This document shows, piece by piece, positions 33,173 to 42,352 of a DNA stretch of 58,867 nt (its first letter is position 1; the number at the start of each line of letters is the position of its first letter). The translations under genes and the position numbers were made by a program. The stretch is from Acidimicrobiia bacterium (GTDB taxonomy: Bacteria > Actinomycetota > Acidimicrobiia > Acidimicrobiales > Bin134), in NCBI GenBank assembly GCA_022825005.1, contig JAJDYU010000066.1, positions 1-58,867 of the forward strand, read 5' to 3'. The notes under the pieces were generated by a model. It was not told the DNA's origin. It did not search any database and was given only the letters and a program-made list of their open reading frames with translations.

Positions 33173-34909
33173 ATGCGAACTGACTATTGCGGCGAGTTGC
33201 GCGCCGGCGACATCGGCCGCGATGTATCGGTGTGCGGATGGGTGGACCGGCGCCGGGAGCACGGCGAGAACCTGGCGTTCATCGACCTGCGCGACCGCAC
33301 CGGAGTGATCCAGTGCGTGGTGGATGAGCGCCACGATCTGCGCTCGGAATATGTGGTCCGCATCAGCGGCACGGTGCGGCCTCGGCCCGAGGGCACCGTC
33401 AACCCCAAGCTGGACACCGGCGAGGTGGAGATCGGCGACTGCCAGGTAGAGGTTCTATCGGCCGCCGAGCCTCCGCCTTTCCCTCTGCACTCCCGCACCG
33501 AGGTGGACGAGAACGTGCGCCTGCGCTATCGCTACGTCGACCTGCGGGGAGAGCGCATTCAGCGCAACTTGGAGCTGCGGGCCACGGTCAACAGCGCCAT
33601 CCGCCGCTCGATGGAGGCTCAACGTTTCACCGAGATCGAGACCCCCATGCTGGTGGCCTCCACCCCTGAGGGGGCCCGCGACTTCGTGGTGCCCTCTCGG
33701 TTGCATCCCGGACGGTTCTACGCCCTGCCCCAGTCACCCCAGATCTTCAAGCAGCTCTGCATGGTGGGGGGACTCGACCGCTACTACCAGATCGCTCGCT
33801 GCCTTCGCGACGAGGATCTCCGGGCCGACCGACAGTTCGAGTTCATGCAGCTCGACGCCGAGGCCAGCTTCGCAGGCCAAGACGAGGTGATGGCCTTCAT
33901 CACCGAGGCAGTGGCCGCCGCAGTAGAGGCAGTCACCGGCACCCGCCCCGATGAACCCATCTTCATGACTTGGACCGATGCCATGGAGCGGTTCGGCTCC
34001 GACAAGCCCGACGTGCGCTTCGGGATGGAGCTGATCGAGCTGACCGGGCTGTTCGAGGGCACCGAGGCCAAGGTCTTCCAGGTGGAATGCGTCAAGGGCG
34101 TCAACTGCAAGGGAGGCAGTCAGAGCTTGGGGCGCAACGCCATCGATGAGCTCACCAAGAAGTGCCAGCAGTGGGGGGCCAAGGGCCTGGCCTGGTTCCG
34201 GGTGGGCGACGACGGTGCCCTCGACGGCGCGCTGACCAAGTTCATGTCCGATGGCGAGCAGGCCGCGCTGGGCCCGGCCATGGGGACCGAACCCGGAGAT
34301 CTGTTGTTGTTGATCGCCGACCGCCGCCCCAAGGTGCGCGACATACTCGGCCTGCTCCGCCTGGAGCTGGGCCGTCCGCCCGTCACAGAGGGCGGCCTGC
34401 ACTTCGTGTGGGTTACCGAGTTCCCGCTGTTCGAGTCCATCGACGACCAGGGCCGGCCCATCGCGGCCCACCATCCGTTCACCATGCCCCATCCCGATGA
34501 TGTGGGACTGCTGGACGGCGAGGGCGAGGAGCTGCTGGCCGTGCGCTCCCAGGCGTACGACTTGGTGCTCAACGGCTGGGAGCTGGGTTCGGGCAGCGTG
34601 CGGATCCACCGGCCCGACATCCAGCGGGCGGTGTTCCGGGCCCTCGGTATCAGCGATGACGATGCCGAAAACCGATTCGGTTTCCTTCTCGACGCCTTCC
34701 GCTACGGTGCCCCGCCCCACGCCGGGTTCGCTTTCGGCATCGATCGGCTGGTGGCCATCTTGGCCGGGGAGGAGAACATCCGCGAGGTCATTGCCTTCCC
34801 CAAGACCCAGTCGGGCGCCGACCCGCTGTCCAATTCGCCCACCCCAATAGCCGACAGCCACCTAGACGAGCTCGGCCTGCGCGTACTCCCGCCGCCCGCC
34901 GCTGGGTAG
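33173..34909 (+). CDS. aspS: Aspartyl-tRNA synthetase, probably non-discriminating
   Basis: A 578-residue bacterial-type AspRS. The N-terminal anticodon-binding OB fold (GWVDRRREHGENLAFIDLRD) is followed by motif 2 (YYQIARCLRDEDLRADRQ), the bacterial GAD insertion (about 285-420) and motif 3 (GFAFGIDRLVAILAG). In the anticodon region His30 stands where discriminating enzymes such as E. coli have Leu and non-discriminating ones have His. So it may also charge tRNA-Asn, which would require GatCAB elsewhere (inference from family work). ATG 33173 has GAAGGAG upstream. Earlier in-frame codons overlap hisS. Confidence 0.95.
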   Translation: MRTDYCGELRAGDIGRDVSVCGWVDRRREHGENLAFIDLRDRTGVIQCVVDERHDLRSEYVVRISGTVRPRPEGTVNPKLDTGEVEIGDCQVEVLSAAEPPPFPLHSRTEVDENVRLRYRYVDLRGERIQRNLELRATVNSAIRRSMEAQRFTEIETPMLVASTPEGARDFVVPSRLHPGRFYALPQSPQIFKQLCMVGGLDRYYQIARCLRDEDLRADRQFEFMQLDAEASFAGQDEVMAFITEAVAAAVEAVTGTRPDEPIFMTWTDAMERFGSDKPDVRFGMELIELTGLFEGTEAKVFQVECVKGVNCKGGSQSLGRNAIDELTKKCQQWGAKGLAWFRVGDDGALDGALTKFMSDGEQAALGPAMGTEPGDLLLLIADRRPKVRDILGLLRLELGRPPVTEGGLHFVWVTEFPLFESIDDQGRPIAAHHPFTMPHPDDVGLLDGEGEELLAVRSQAYDLVLNGWELGSGSVRIHRPDIQRAVFRALGISDDDAENRFGFLLDAFRYGAPPHAGFAFGIDRLVAILAGEENIREVIAFPKTQSGADPLSNSPTPIADSHLDELGLRVLPPPAAG

Positions 34910-34936
34910 TCAGATGAAGCGCGATAGCTGGGCGCG

Positions 34937-36259
34937 ATGGCGATGAGCGACGACCTGTTCGCCGCCGCCGCAGCCGAGCGCCTGGCCAACACTGCGCCGC
35001 TGGCCGATCGGCTCCGACCCCGCAATTTGGATGATCTGGTGGGCCAGGAGCACCTGCTCGGCCGGGGCAAGCCCCTGCGAAGCCTCATCGAGTCGGACCG
35101 GCTGTCGTCGGCCATCTTGTGGGGGCCGCCGGGCACGGGCAAGACCACCATTGCCCGGCTGGTGGCCGGTACCACCGCCCAGGCCTATGTCCAGCTCTCC
35201 GCGGTCGCCGCCTCAGTCAAAGACGTGCGAGAGGTCATGGCCTCGTCCCGCGACCGCCTAGGCCAGCACAATCAGGGCACGATCTTGTTCCTCGACGAGG
35301 TTCACCGGTTCAATCGCGCTCAGCAAGACGCCCTACTGCCTGCGGTGGAGTCCGGGCTCATCACCCTGATCGGGGCGACCACCGAGAACCCGTACTTCGA
35401 GGTGAACCCGCCACTGCGGTCCCGCTCCACCCTGTTCCGCCTCGAACCCCTGGACACCAATGCGCTGGGCGAGCTTCTGCGCCGCGGGCTGCGGGCTGAG
35501 GGGGCCGAGGCCGACGAAGAGGCGCTGGACCACCTGGCGACTCAGGCCGCGGGAGACGGCCGCCAAGCCCTGACCAGCCTGGAGGTGGCCGTGGCCCTGG
35601 CTTCGGCCCGGAGCGACGACCCTCCCCGAGTCACCCTGGCCGACGCCGAGGACGCTCTGGGCGCCAGCGCGGTCCGCTACGGCCGCGACGAGCACTACGA
35701 CATCATCAGCGCCTTCATCAAGAGCCTGCGGGGCTCCGATCCCGACGCCGGCCTGTACTGGCTGTCTCGAATGCTGGAGGCGGGGGAGGATCCCCGATTC
35801 ATCGCCCGGCGAATGGTGATACTGGCATCGGAGGACATCGGGATGGCCGACTCCCAAGCGCTGGTGGTGGCCGATGCTGCGGCCCGGGCGGTGGAGTTCG
35901 TCGGCCTCCCCGAAGCGCAGCTCAACCTGGCCCACGCGGTGGTGTATCTGGCCACCGCCCCCAAGTCGAACACCGTCACCACGGCTCTCGGGCGGGCTCG
36001 GGCCGACGCGGGCGACGGCAGCGGCGAGGTGCCGCCCCATCTTCGAGACGCCCATTACCAGGGGGCGGCCGGTCTAGGGCACGGCAAGGGCTACGTGTAT
36101 CCTCATGATGATCCCCAAGGCTGGGTGAGCCAGCAATATCGCCCCGATCGCTTTGAAGATCAGCGTTACTACCATCCCTCTGAACACGGTGCCGAAAAGG
36201 AGATACACCAGCGAATTATGGGCCGGAAAGCAGACAGCAACGACAGTGAGGAGAGCTGA
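34937..36259 (+). CDS. rarA: Replication-associated recombination ATPase RarA (MgsA)
   Basis: A 440-residue AAA+ ATPase acting at stalled replication forks. Blocks: [21 protein letters not shown], Walker [10 protein letters not shown], Walker [20 protein letters not shown], sensor [18 protein letters not shown], then the tetramerisation domain [24 protein letters not shown] and [13 protein letters not shown]. Start ATG 34937 or 34943, two codons apart. The TGA overlaps the start of a small conserved gene (TGATG). Confidence 0.95.
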   Translation: MAMSDDLFAAAAAERLANTAPLADRLRPRNLDDLVGQEHLLGRGKPLRSLIESDRLSSAILWGPPGTGKTTIARLVAGTTAQAYVQLSAVAASVKDVREVMASSRDRLGQHNQGTILFLDEVHRFNRAQQDALLPAVESGLITLIGATTENPYFEVNPPLRSRSTLFRLEPLDTNALGELLRRGLRAEGAEADEEALDHLATQAAGDGRQALTSLEVAVALASARSDDPPRVTLADAEDALGASAVRYGRDEHYDIISAFIKSLRGSDPDAGLYWLSRMLEAGEDPRFIARRMVILASEDIGMADSQALVVADAAARAVEFVGLPEAQLNLAHAVVYLATAPKSNTVTTALGRARADAGDGSGEVPPHLRDAHYQGAAGLGHGKGYVYPHDDPQGWVSQQYRPDRFEDQRYYHPSEHGAEKEIHQRIMGRKADSNDSEES

Positions 36260-36507
36260 TGGCCAAGCGACTCGTGTGGTTCGCCGCGGGGGCGGGTGCC
36301 GGCGCGGCCGGAGCGTCCTACGTCCGCCGTAAGCTGCGCCAGGCCGCCCAGCGAGCGGTGCCCATCAGACCGAGTTCTACCGCAAGCGCCCGCGTCAAGG
36401 CCGCGGCCTCCGAGGCTCGGGCCGCCCTTGCCGAAGGCACCGCCGCGGTCCGGCGCTATAGGGCTGAGATCGCCCGCCGGGCCCTCGACGACCCTCGAGG
36501 CCGATAG
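36259..36507 (+). CDS. Small basic protein, function unknown
   Basis: An 82-residue protein. One short N-terminal hydrophobic/glycine-rich segment (VWFAAGAGAGAAGASYV) is followed by a strongly basic, alanine-rich helical region (RRKLRQAAQRA, EARAALAEGTAAVRRYRAEIARRAL). Small proteins with this layout often lie between rarA and alaS in actinobacteria (DUF6167-like), but I cannot confirm membership. TGATG overlap with rarA, 9 nt before alaS. Confidence 0.7.
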   Translation: MAKRLVWFAAGAGAGAAGASYVRRKLRQAAQRAVPIRPSSTASARVKAAASEARAALAEGTAAVRRYRAEIARRALDDPRGR

Positions 36508-36516
36508 GACGGCATC

Positions 36517-39093
36517 TTGGCCCCCAAACGAGCCCAGGAGATCCGCAGCGCATTCACCTCCTTCTTCGGAGAGCGAGGCCACGCTGTGCTGCCGTCGGCC
36601 AGCCTCATTCCCCGCGACCCCACTGTGCTGTTCACCGTGGCCGGGATGGTGCCGTTCAAGCCCTACTTCACCGGCGAGGAGACCTCCCCCCACTCTCGGG
36701 CGGTGACCGTCCAGAAATGCGTGCGGGCCGGGGGCAAGCACAACGACCTCGATGAGATCGGGCGCACCCGCCGCCATCTCACCTTCTTCGAGATGCTGGG
36801 CAATTTCAGCTTCGGTGACTACTTCAAGACCGAAACCATCGACTGGGCCTGGGAGTTTGTCACCGAGGGCCTGGGCTTCGACCCCGACCGCCTGTGGATC
36901 ACCGTCCACCTCAGCGACGATGAGGCCGCGGAGATATGGCGGGATGTAGCCGGTGTGGCTCCCGACCGCATCCAGCGGATGGACGAGGACAACTACTGGC
37001 GCATGGCCGACACTGGACCATGCGGTCCCTGTTCGGAGATCTTCTTCGACAAGGGCCCGGAGTTCGGCCCCGACGGCGGCCCGGCCCATGGCGGGGACGA
37101 GCGGTTCTTGGAGTTCTGGAACCTGGTGTTCATGCAGTTCGACCAGCGTCCCGACGGCCAAGTCCCCCTGCCCAAGCCCAGCATCGACACGGGGGCCGGC
37201 CTGGAGCGGATCCTCACCCTGATCCAAGGGGTGGAGTCGGTGTTCGACATAGACGAGATGGCCGAGTTGGTGGGCGAGGCCTCCGCGGTGACCGGCGTGA
37301 AGCTGGGCGCGGCCGAGCACAGCGACGTCACCCTGCGGATACTGGCCGAACACGCCCGCACGATGACCTTCCTCATCTCCGATGGGGTGTTTCCCTCCAA
37401 CGAGGATCGGGGCTACGTGCTGCGCCGCATCATGCGAAGGGCCATTCGCCGGGCCTATCTGCTCGGGGTCACCGACGTGGTCACCCCCCGGCTGGTGGAC
37501 AAGGTGGTGGACATCATGGGCCACGACTATTCCGACCTGGTGGCCAACCACAGCTTCGTGCGCGACGTGGTAGCCCGAGAGGAGGAGAGCTTCCGGTCGA
37601 CTCTGGCCCAAGGATCGCAGATCCTCGACGACGCCATCGACCGCCTCGGCGACGGTGAGGCGCTATCGGGCGACTTGGCCTTTCTGCTGCACGACACCTA
37701 CGGGTTCCCCTTCGAGGTGACCGAGGAGACCGCCCGAGAGAGAGAAGTGGCCGTGGACCGGGACGGCTTCGACCAGCTCATGGAGGGCCAGCGCACCCGA
37801 GCCCGCCAAGACTTCCAAGCCCGCCACGCAACTTCAGCCGACGTGTCGGCCTACACCGCGCTGGTGGCCGAACACGGTCCCACCGAGTTCATCGGCCGCG
37901 AATACGACACCGCCGAGGCCGTGGTTCTAGCCGTCACCGACGACGGCATCGTCTTGGACCGGACCCCGTTCTATGCCGAAGCCGGCGGCCAAGTGGGCGA
38001 CACCGGAGTCATTACCTCGCCCACCGGCCGAGCCGAGGTAGCCGACACCTCCTATGTGGTGCCCGAACTGCACCTGCATCACGCAGAGTCCCTCGACGGC
38101 GAGATAACGGTCGGCCAGACCGTGATCGCGGCCATTGACGCCGATCGCCGGGCGGCCATCCGGCGCAACCACACCGCCACCCACCTGCTGCACTGGGCGC
38201 TGAAGGAGGTGCTGGGCGATCACGTCAAACAGCAGGGCTCGCTGGTGGCCGACGACCGGCTTCGCTTTGACTTCACCCACTTTGAGGCGCTGACCGCCGA
38301 TCAGATCATTGAGATAGAGCGTCTGGCCAACGCCGACATCTTGAACAACCCCGCCACCCGCAACTACGAGACGTCCATGGCTGAGGCCATGGAGGCCGGT
38401 GCCATTGCCTTTTTCGGCGACAAGTACGGGGACCGGGTGCGTGTGCTCGAGGCCGGTCCGCACTCAACTGAGCTGTGCGGCGGCACCCATGTGCGGGCCT
38501 TGGGTGACATCGGCCCGGTGAAGGTGGTGTCGGAGGGTTCCATCGGGGCCAACATCCGCCGCATCGAGGCGGTCAGCGGCACCCGCCCGGTCGAGCTGCT
38601 CACCGAACGGGAGTCGATCTTGGCCCAGGCCGCGGAGAGATTGGGCGTGCCCGTCGATCAGCTGCTGGTGGGGGCTGACAAGCGCATGTCCGAGATCAAG
38701 AGCCTTCGGGCGGAGCTGAACGATTTGCGCAAGGCGGCCTCGGCCGATCAGTCCGGGGATTTGGCTCAGCAGGCGGTTGACGGTGTCGTGGTGGCGCTGG
38801 TCGAAGGCCTGGACCGGGGCCAGTTGCGCGATCTGGCCATTGCCACCCGGGATCGCCCCGGCGTGGCCGCGGTGGTGCTGGGGGCGGCGCCCGACGGTGG
38901 CGGTGCGGCCTTGGTGGCCGCGGTGGCCGCCGACTGCGAGCTCAACGCCGGCGAGCTGATCGCCGAGGCGGCCGCCACCATCGGCGGCGGAGGCGGCCGG
39001 GATGCCAAACTGGCCATCGCCGGAGGCCGGGATCCGTCGCAGCTCGAAGAAGCCCTCCAACAAGTGCGAGCCGCGGCTGGCATCGCGGGCTAG
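36517..39093 (+). CDS. alaS: Alanyl-tRNA synthetase
   Basis: An 858-residue class II synthetase with a TTG start. Aminoacylation core: SFFGERGHAVLPSASLIPRDPTVLF and FFEMLGNFSFGDYFK. Tag: TGPCGPCSEIFFDKG. The editing domain has HTATHLLHWAL (HxxxH) and CGGTHVRALGDIG. The C-Ala domain ends with the usual glycine-rich block IGGGGGRDAKLAIAGG. Length is normal. Its TAG overlaps the GTG of ruvX, and it starts the long co-directional run that reaches pyrF. Confidence 0.97.
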   Translation: MAPKRAQEIRSAFTSFFGERGHAVLPSASLIPRDPTVLFTVAGMVPFKPYFTGEETSPHSRAVTVQKCVRAGGKHNDLDEIGRTRRHLTFFEMLGNFSFGDYFKTETIDWAWEFVTEGLGFDPDRLWITVHLSDDEAAEIWRDVAGVAPDRIQRMDEDNYWRMADTGPCGPCSEIFFDKGPEFGPDGGPAHGGDERFLEFWNLVFMQFDQRPDGQVPLPKPSIDTGAGLERILTLIQGVESVFDIDEMAELVGEASAVTGVKLGAAEHSDVTLRILAEHARTMTFLISDGVFPSNEDRGYVLRRIMRRAIRRAYLLGVTDVVTPRLVDKVVDIMGHDYSDLVANHSFVRDVVAREEESFRSTLAQGSQILDDAIDRLGDGEALSGDLAFLLHDTYGFPFEVTEETAREREVAVDRDGFDQLMEGQRTRARQDFQARHATSADVSAYTALVAEHGPTEFIGREYDTAEAVVLAVTDDGIVLDRTPFYAEAGGQVGDTGVITSPTGRAEVADTSYVVPELHLHHAESLDGEITVGQTVIAAIDADRRAAIRRNHTATHLLHWALKEVLGDHVKQQGSLVADDRLRFDFTHFEALTADQIIEIERLANADILNNPATRNYETSMAEAMEAGAIAFFGDKYGDRVRVLEAGPHSTELCGGTHVRALGDIGPVKVVSEGSIGANIRRIEAVSGTRPVELLTERESILAQAAERLGVPVDQLLVGADKRMSEIKSLRAELNDLRKAASADQSGDLAQQAVDGVVVALVEGLDRGQLRDLAIATRDRPGVAAVVLGAAPDGGGAALVAAVAADCELNAGELIAEAAATIGGGGGRDAKLAIAGGRDPSQLEEALQQVRAAAGIAG

Positions 39094-39527
39094 TGACGGC
39101 ACGAGCGCTGGGAATCGACCTCGGCGAGCGCCGCATCGGCGTGGCCGTCTCCGACTCCGAGGGTCGGCTGGCCTCTCCGCTGACCGTCATCAAGCGCACA
39201 GGCAGCCGGAAGACTGATCACCAGAAGATCGCGGAGTTGGTTGACGAGTACGAAGCCGGGATTGTGATTGTAGGCCTGCCCCTGTCGCTGGACGGCGGCA
39301 CTGGTCCCGCGGCCCTCGGCGCCGAGCGCGAGGCCCGAGAGCTGGAGTCCGCGCTGGGGGTGCCGGTGTTGACCCACGATGAGCGGTTGACCACGGTCAT
39401 CGCCGACCGGGCGCTGGCCGAGTCGGGTCTCAGCGGCAAGGCCCGCCGCCGCCGGGTCGACATGGTGGCGGCGTCGATCATTCTCCAAGGTTGGCTCGAT
39501 AGCGCCAATTCGGAAGCACAATCATGA
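39093..39527 (+). CDS. ruvX: Holliday-junction resolvase-like / pre-16S rRNA nuclease (YqgF)
   Basis: A 144-residue RNase H-fold protein, GTG start overlapping the alaS TAG. The catalytic Asp sits in ALGIDLGERRIGVAVSD, VIVGLPLSLDGGTGPAA is the second block, and the C-terminal DMVAASIILQGWLD carries the last Asp. Family members process the 5' end of 16S rRNA. The alaS-ruvX-mltG order is conserved. Its stop (ATGA) opens a 13-codon frame that ends on the mltG start. Confidence 0.93.
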   Translation: MTARALGIDLGERRIGVAVSDSEGRLASPLTVIKRTGSRKTDHQKIAELVDEYEAGIVIVGLPLSLDGGTGPAALGAEREARELESALGVPVLTHDERLTTVIADRALAESGLSGKARRRRVDMVAASIILQGWLDSANSEAQS

Positions 39528-39565
39528 GAAGCCACGCCGTACAGGGCCGTTTGGACTCCTCATGA
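39524..39565 (+). other. Relay mini-ORF between ruvX and mltG
   Basis: The ATGA at the ruvX stop opens MRSHAVQGRLDSS, whose TGA overlaps the mltG ATG (ATGA). It is out of frame with both genes, and no Shine-Dalgarno is visible before mltG. I infer a termination-reinitiation relay, not a functional peptide. Confidence 0.5.
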
Positions 39566-40653
39566 GCACAGATGATGATTGGGACTGGTTGCCGCGGAGA
39601 ACCTCCACCCTCACCCGGGTCGTGATATTGCTGGGCCTGTTGGGCGTGGTGGTGCTGATCGCCACGCTGTTGATCAAGGGCTGGGTGGACGACCGCCTCG
39701 ACCCACCGGGCGACCAAGGCCCCGAACTGGTGGTCAACATCCCCCAGGGTGCGTCCATCAACGACATCGCCCGCATTCTCGAGGACGAGGGAGTGGTAGC
39801 CAACTCGACGGTGTTCCGTTACTACCTGCGCTACAAGGACGCCGGAGACTTCCAGGCCGGCAACTACGTCTTGAACGAGAACATGGCAGTTTGGCAGGCC
39901 AAGGACGTGCTGTTGGCCGGTCCTGCCCCCGGTCCGGCGGTAGATGCCTTCAGAGTGGTGTTGCCCGAGGGCCTCACCCTGGCCCAGATCCAAAGCGAGC
40001 TGCTGGCCCAGGTCTCCACCTTCAATGCGGACGATTTGGCCCGGGCCGTTGCATTTCCCCCGGTGCGGTCGGACTACCAGCCGTCCAACAGCACCCTGGA
40101 AGGGGTGCTGTTCCCCGACACCTATCTGCTCGACGGGGCCACCGCCGAGGATGAGGCCGCCCTTGTGGTCCGACTGGTCGAGCAGTTCGATCAGGTGGCC
40201 TCTGAGGTGGGTCTAGGCGGGGCCGCCGACACGGTGGGGGTGAGTGCCTATGAGGCGGTCATTGTGGCGTCGCTCATCGAAAAGGAGGCCCTCATCGACG
40301 AGGACCGGGCCAAGATCGCCCGGGTGATCTACAACCGATTGGGCCTGGGCATGGAACTCCAGATCGACGCCGCGGTGCGCTACGCGGTGAACAAGCCGAC
40401 TGAGCCTCTGACCCTCGCGGACTTGCGGGTGGACAACCCCTACAACGTGTACAACCGAACGGGGCTGCCTCCCGGCCCCATTGCTGCACCTGGGCGGGCG
40501 TCGCTGGAGGCGGCGTTGAACCCTGTCGACGGCTTCTGGCTGTTCTATGCGCGCACCGATGATCCGGCGCCCGGCGCCCACACCTTCAGCAATACTTTCG
40601 AGGAACACGAGGCCGCGGTGGCCGTTTGCCGCGAGAGGGACTTGGGCTGCTGA
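39562..40653 (+). CDS. mltG: Endolytic murein transglycosylase MltG
   Basis: A 363-residue membrane-anchored cell-wall enzyme that cuts nascent glycan strands. A short cytoplasmic N-terminus (MSTDDDWDWLPRR) precedes one helix (about 18-42), a LysM-like region (VVNIPQGASINDIARILEDEGVV), and the YceG catalytic domain with the glutamate in VASLIEKEALIDEDRAKIARVIYNRL and the ending DDPAPGAHTFSNTFEEH. The TGA overlaps an ATG (TGATG) of a 12-codon frame that runs into the aroE start. Confidence 0.93.
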   Translation: MSTDDDWDWLPRRTSTLTRVVILLGLLGVVVLIATLLIKGWVDDRLDPPGDQGPELVVNIPQGASINDIARILEDEGVVANSTVFRYYLRYKDAGDFQAGNYVLNENMAVWQAKDVLLAGPAPGPAVDAFRVVLPEGLTLAQIQSELLAQVSTFNADDLARAVAFPPVRSDYQPSNSTLEGVLFPDTYLLDGATAEDEAALVVRLVEQFDQVASEVGLGGAADTVGVSAYEAVIVASLIEKEALIDEDRAKIARVIYNRLGLGMELQIDAAVRYAVNKPTEPLTLADLRVDNPYNVYNRTGLPPGPIAAPGRASLEAALNPVDGFWLFYARTDDPAPGAHTFSNTFEEHEAAVAVCRERDLGC

Positions 40654-40691
40654 TGCCTGCCGTGGGCCGAGGAAGGAACCTGGTTTGCTGA
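40653..40691 (+). other. Relay mini-ORF between mltG and aroE (variant)
   Basis: The TGATG at the mltG stop opens MPAVGRGRNLVC, which ends with a TGA at 40689-40691, two bases past the aroE TTG start (40685-40687). It contains the aroE ribosome site GGAAGGA (40671-40677). Confidence 0.4.
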
Positions 40692-41536
40692 TTCCCATAG
40701 GCGTGGATCCCGACTCCGAGGTGGCCGCCGGAGTGATCGGCTTTCCCGTTCGCCACTCGCTGTCCCCGGTCATCTGCCAGGCCGCGTTCGACGAGCTTGG
40801 CTTGGATTGGATCTATGCCGCCTTTGAGGTGGCGCCAGGAGAGGCGGGGAGGGCGCTCGAGGAAATGCGGGATCGGGGCATGGCCGGCCTGTCGGTGACC
40901 ATGCCCCACAAAGCCGACGTGGCCGCCGCCGTCGATGAGTTGAGCCCCGCCGCCGCGGCGCTGGGCGCGGTGAATTGCGTGGCCCGCGACGGAGACCTTC
41001 TCATCGGCCACAACACCGACGGGGCTGGATTCTGCGATGCCCTGCTGGCCGAGGGAGTGGAGCTGGCCGGTATCGGATGTGTGGTTTTGGGCGCGGGCGG
41101 AGCCGCCCGTGCAGTGGTGGCCGAATTGGCCCGCCGGGGGGCGGGCGAAGTGGCCGTGATCGCCCGCCGGCCCGAGGCAGCCGCATCGGCCTCGGAGTTG
41201 GCCGGACCGTCGGGAACCACCGCGAGCCCGGCCGATATCGGGCGCTACCGCTTGGTGGTGAACGCCACCCCAGTGGGAATGGCCGAAACCGAGGGCGCCG
41301 GTAGCCTGCCCCTCGATCCCGACCTCCTCCATGACGGACAGCATGTGGCCGAATTGGTCTACAACCCGCTTCAGACCCCATTGCTGGCCGAGTGCCGGCG
41401 TCGCGGCGTGTCTGCCTCCACCGGCGTGGGAATGCTGGTGTACCAGGCCGCCCACGCCGTTCGGATCTGGACGGGGGCTGATCCCCCGGTGGAGGCCATG
41501 ACCGCCGCGGCCACCGCAGCGCTCGGGAGCCGATGA
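40685..41536 (+). CDS. aroE: Shikimate dehydrogenase
   Basis: A 283-residue NADPH-dependent enzyme of the shikimate pathway. The start is TTG 40685: GGAAGGA lies 7 nt upstream and residues before it have no homology. Substrate site: GFPVRHSLSP, SVTMPHKADV (catalytic Lys), HNTDGAGFCDAL. Cofactor loop GAGGAARAV with ARRPEAA after it. C-terminus GVGMLVYQAAHAV. It is separated from aroK-aroB-aroQ only by the A24 peptidase gene. Its stop opens a mini-ORF (ATGA). Confidence 0.94.
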   Translation: MLIPIGVDPDSEVAAGVIGFPVRHSLSPVICQAAFDELGLDWIYAAFEVAPGEAGRALEEMRDRGMAGLSVTMPHKADVAAAVDELSPAAAALGAVNCVARDGDLLIGHNTDGAGFCDALLAEGVELAGIGCVVLGAGGAARAVVAELARRGAGEVAVIARRPEAAASASELAGPSGTTASPADIGRYRLVVNATPVGMAETEGAGSLPLDPDLLHDGQHVAELVYNPLQTPLLAECRRRGVSASTGVGMLVYQAAHAVRIWTGADPPVEAMTAAATAALGSR

Positions 41537-41577
41537 GCAAATCAGACGCCGGTGTCGCGCCGAGGCGAATTCCATGA
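41533..41577 (+). other. Relay mini-ORF between aroE and the A24 peptidase
   Basis: The ATGA at the aroE stop opens MSKSDAGVAPRRIP, and its TGA overlaps the ATG of the next gene (ATGA). The first five codons are identical to those of the peptidase gene, which suggests origin by duplication of the downstream start. Confidence 0.55.
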
Positions 41578-41588
41578 GCAAATCAGAC
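41533..41588 (+). repeat. 15-bp direct repeat, 41-bp period
   Basis: ATGAGCAAATCAGAC occurs at 41533-41547 (over the aroE stop) and at 41574-41588 (the peptidase start). Confidence 0.9.
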
Positions 41589-42278
41589 ATTGCCATGGTG
41601 ATCGCCGGGTTGGCCATCGGCTTCGTCGCCGGTAGACGCCTGCTCCCGGTCCTATGGAATTTCCAGGTGCGCAACAGCCGATCTTTGCGGGTGATGGTTA
41701 CTGCGCTCACCGCTCTGTCCCTGGGCATCGCGGGCGGCCTAATGGGCACGACCTGGGATGTGATCCCGGTATGGGTGCTGTTCGTCGCCTTGGCGGGAGT
41801 CACCACAGTAGATCTGTTCCACTACCGCATCCCCAACGCCATCGTGTTCCCCGCCGTGCTGGCTCTGCTGTCGCTTATGACCCTCATCTCGCTGCTGCGG
41901 CGCGAGCCAGGGGCCATCGGCCAAGCGGTCGCCGCCGCCGGGCTCTATGGCGTCATCATGGCCATACTCCACTCGGCCTCAAGGGGCAGTCTCGGGTGGG
42001 GTGACGTGAAATTGGCTCTGCCGGTGGGCCTGGTTCTCGGCTGGGTGGGTTCCGGCTACGGTCAGTCGCTGCTGTCCGTGCTGTTGGCCTTCGGATTGGC
42101 CTCGGTGCTGGGGGCGATTATGGGCCTGTTCGTATGGGGAATCCGGGCTCTGGGCGTCGAGCTCCTGCCCGACCCCCTGGCCGATCCGGAAAACCCCCGT
42201 CCAACGGTGTTCCCCTTTGCTCCGTCGATGGCAGTTGCCGCCGCAGCCGTGGTGCTGGCCGTCTACGCCGTGAACTGA
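41574..42278 (+). CDS. A24-family prepilin peptidase-like protein
   Basis: A 234-residue polytopic membrane protein with about seven helices. The two aspartates of the GxGD protease family are present in VDLFHYRIPN and GWGDVKLALPVGL. The cysteine-rich methyltransferase domain of full-length PilD is absent, as in short TadV/CpaA-like enzymes. The preferred start ATG 41574 has GAGG about 8 nt upstream. No pilin, secretion ATPase or Tad gene is in the window, so the substrate is elsewhere. The position after aroE matches Rv2551c in mycobacteria. Confidence 0.88.
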   Translation: MSKSDIAMVIAGLAIGFVAGRRLLPVLWNFQVRNSRSLRVMVTALTALSLGIAGGLMGTTWDVIPVWVLFVALAGVTTVDLFHYRIPNAIVFPAVLALLSLMTLISLLRREPGAIGQAVAAAGLYGVIMAILHSASRGSLGWGDVKLALPVGLVLGWVGSGYGQSLLSVLLAFGLASVLGAIMGLFVWGIRALGVELLPDPLADPENPRPTVFPFAPSMAVAAAAVVLAVYAVN

Positions 42279-42340
42279 CCCAAAGGCCACCAATGATGCG
42301 GTTGGCCATAAGTGCTCTCAGGGTGGCGACAGCCCACTTG

Positions 42341-42346
42341 TAGTAT
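42341..42346 (+). promoter_or_regulatory. Candidate -10 box, leaderless start of aroK
   Basis: TAGTAT lies 6 nt before the GTG at 42353 in a 74-nt gap, the largest in the aro cluster. It probably starts a separate aroK-aroB-aroQ transcript. Confidence 0.45.
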
Positions 42347-42352
42347 CGCGTT

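Noticed and set aside
36169..37611. 480-codon minus-strand open frame
   Set aside because: It is antisense to alaS, with low-complexity His/Gly/Val composition.
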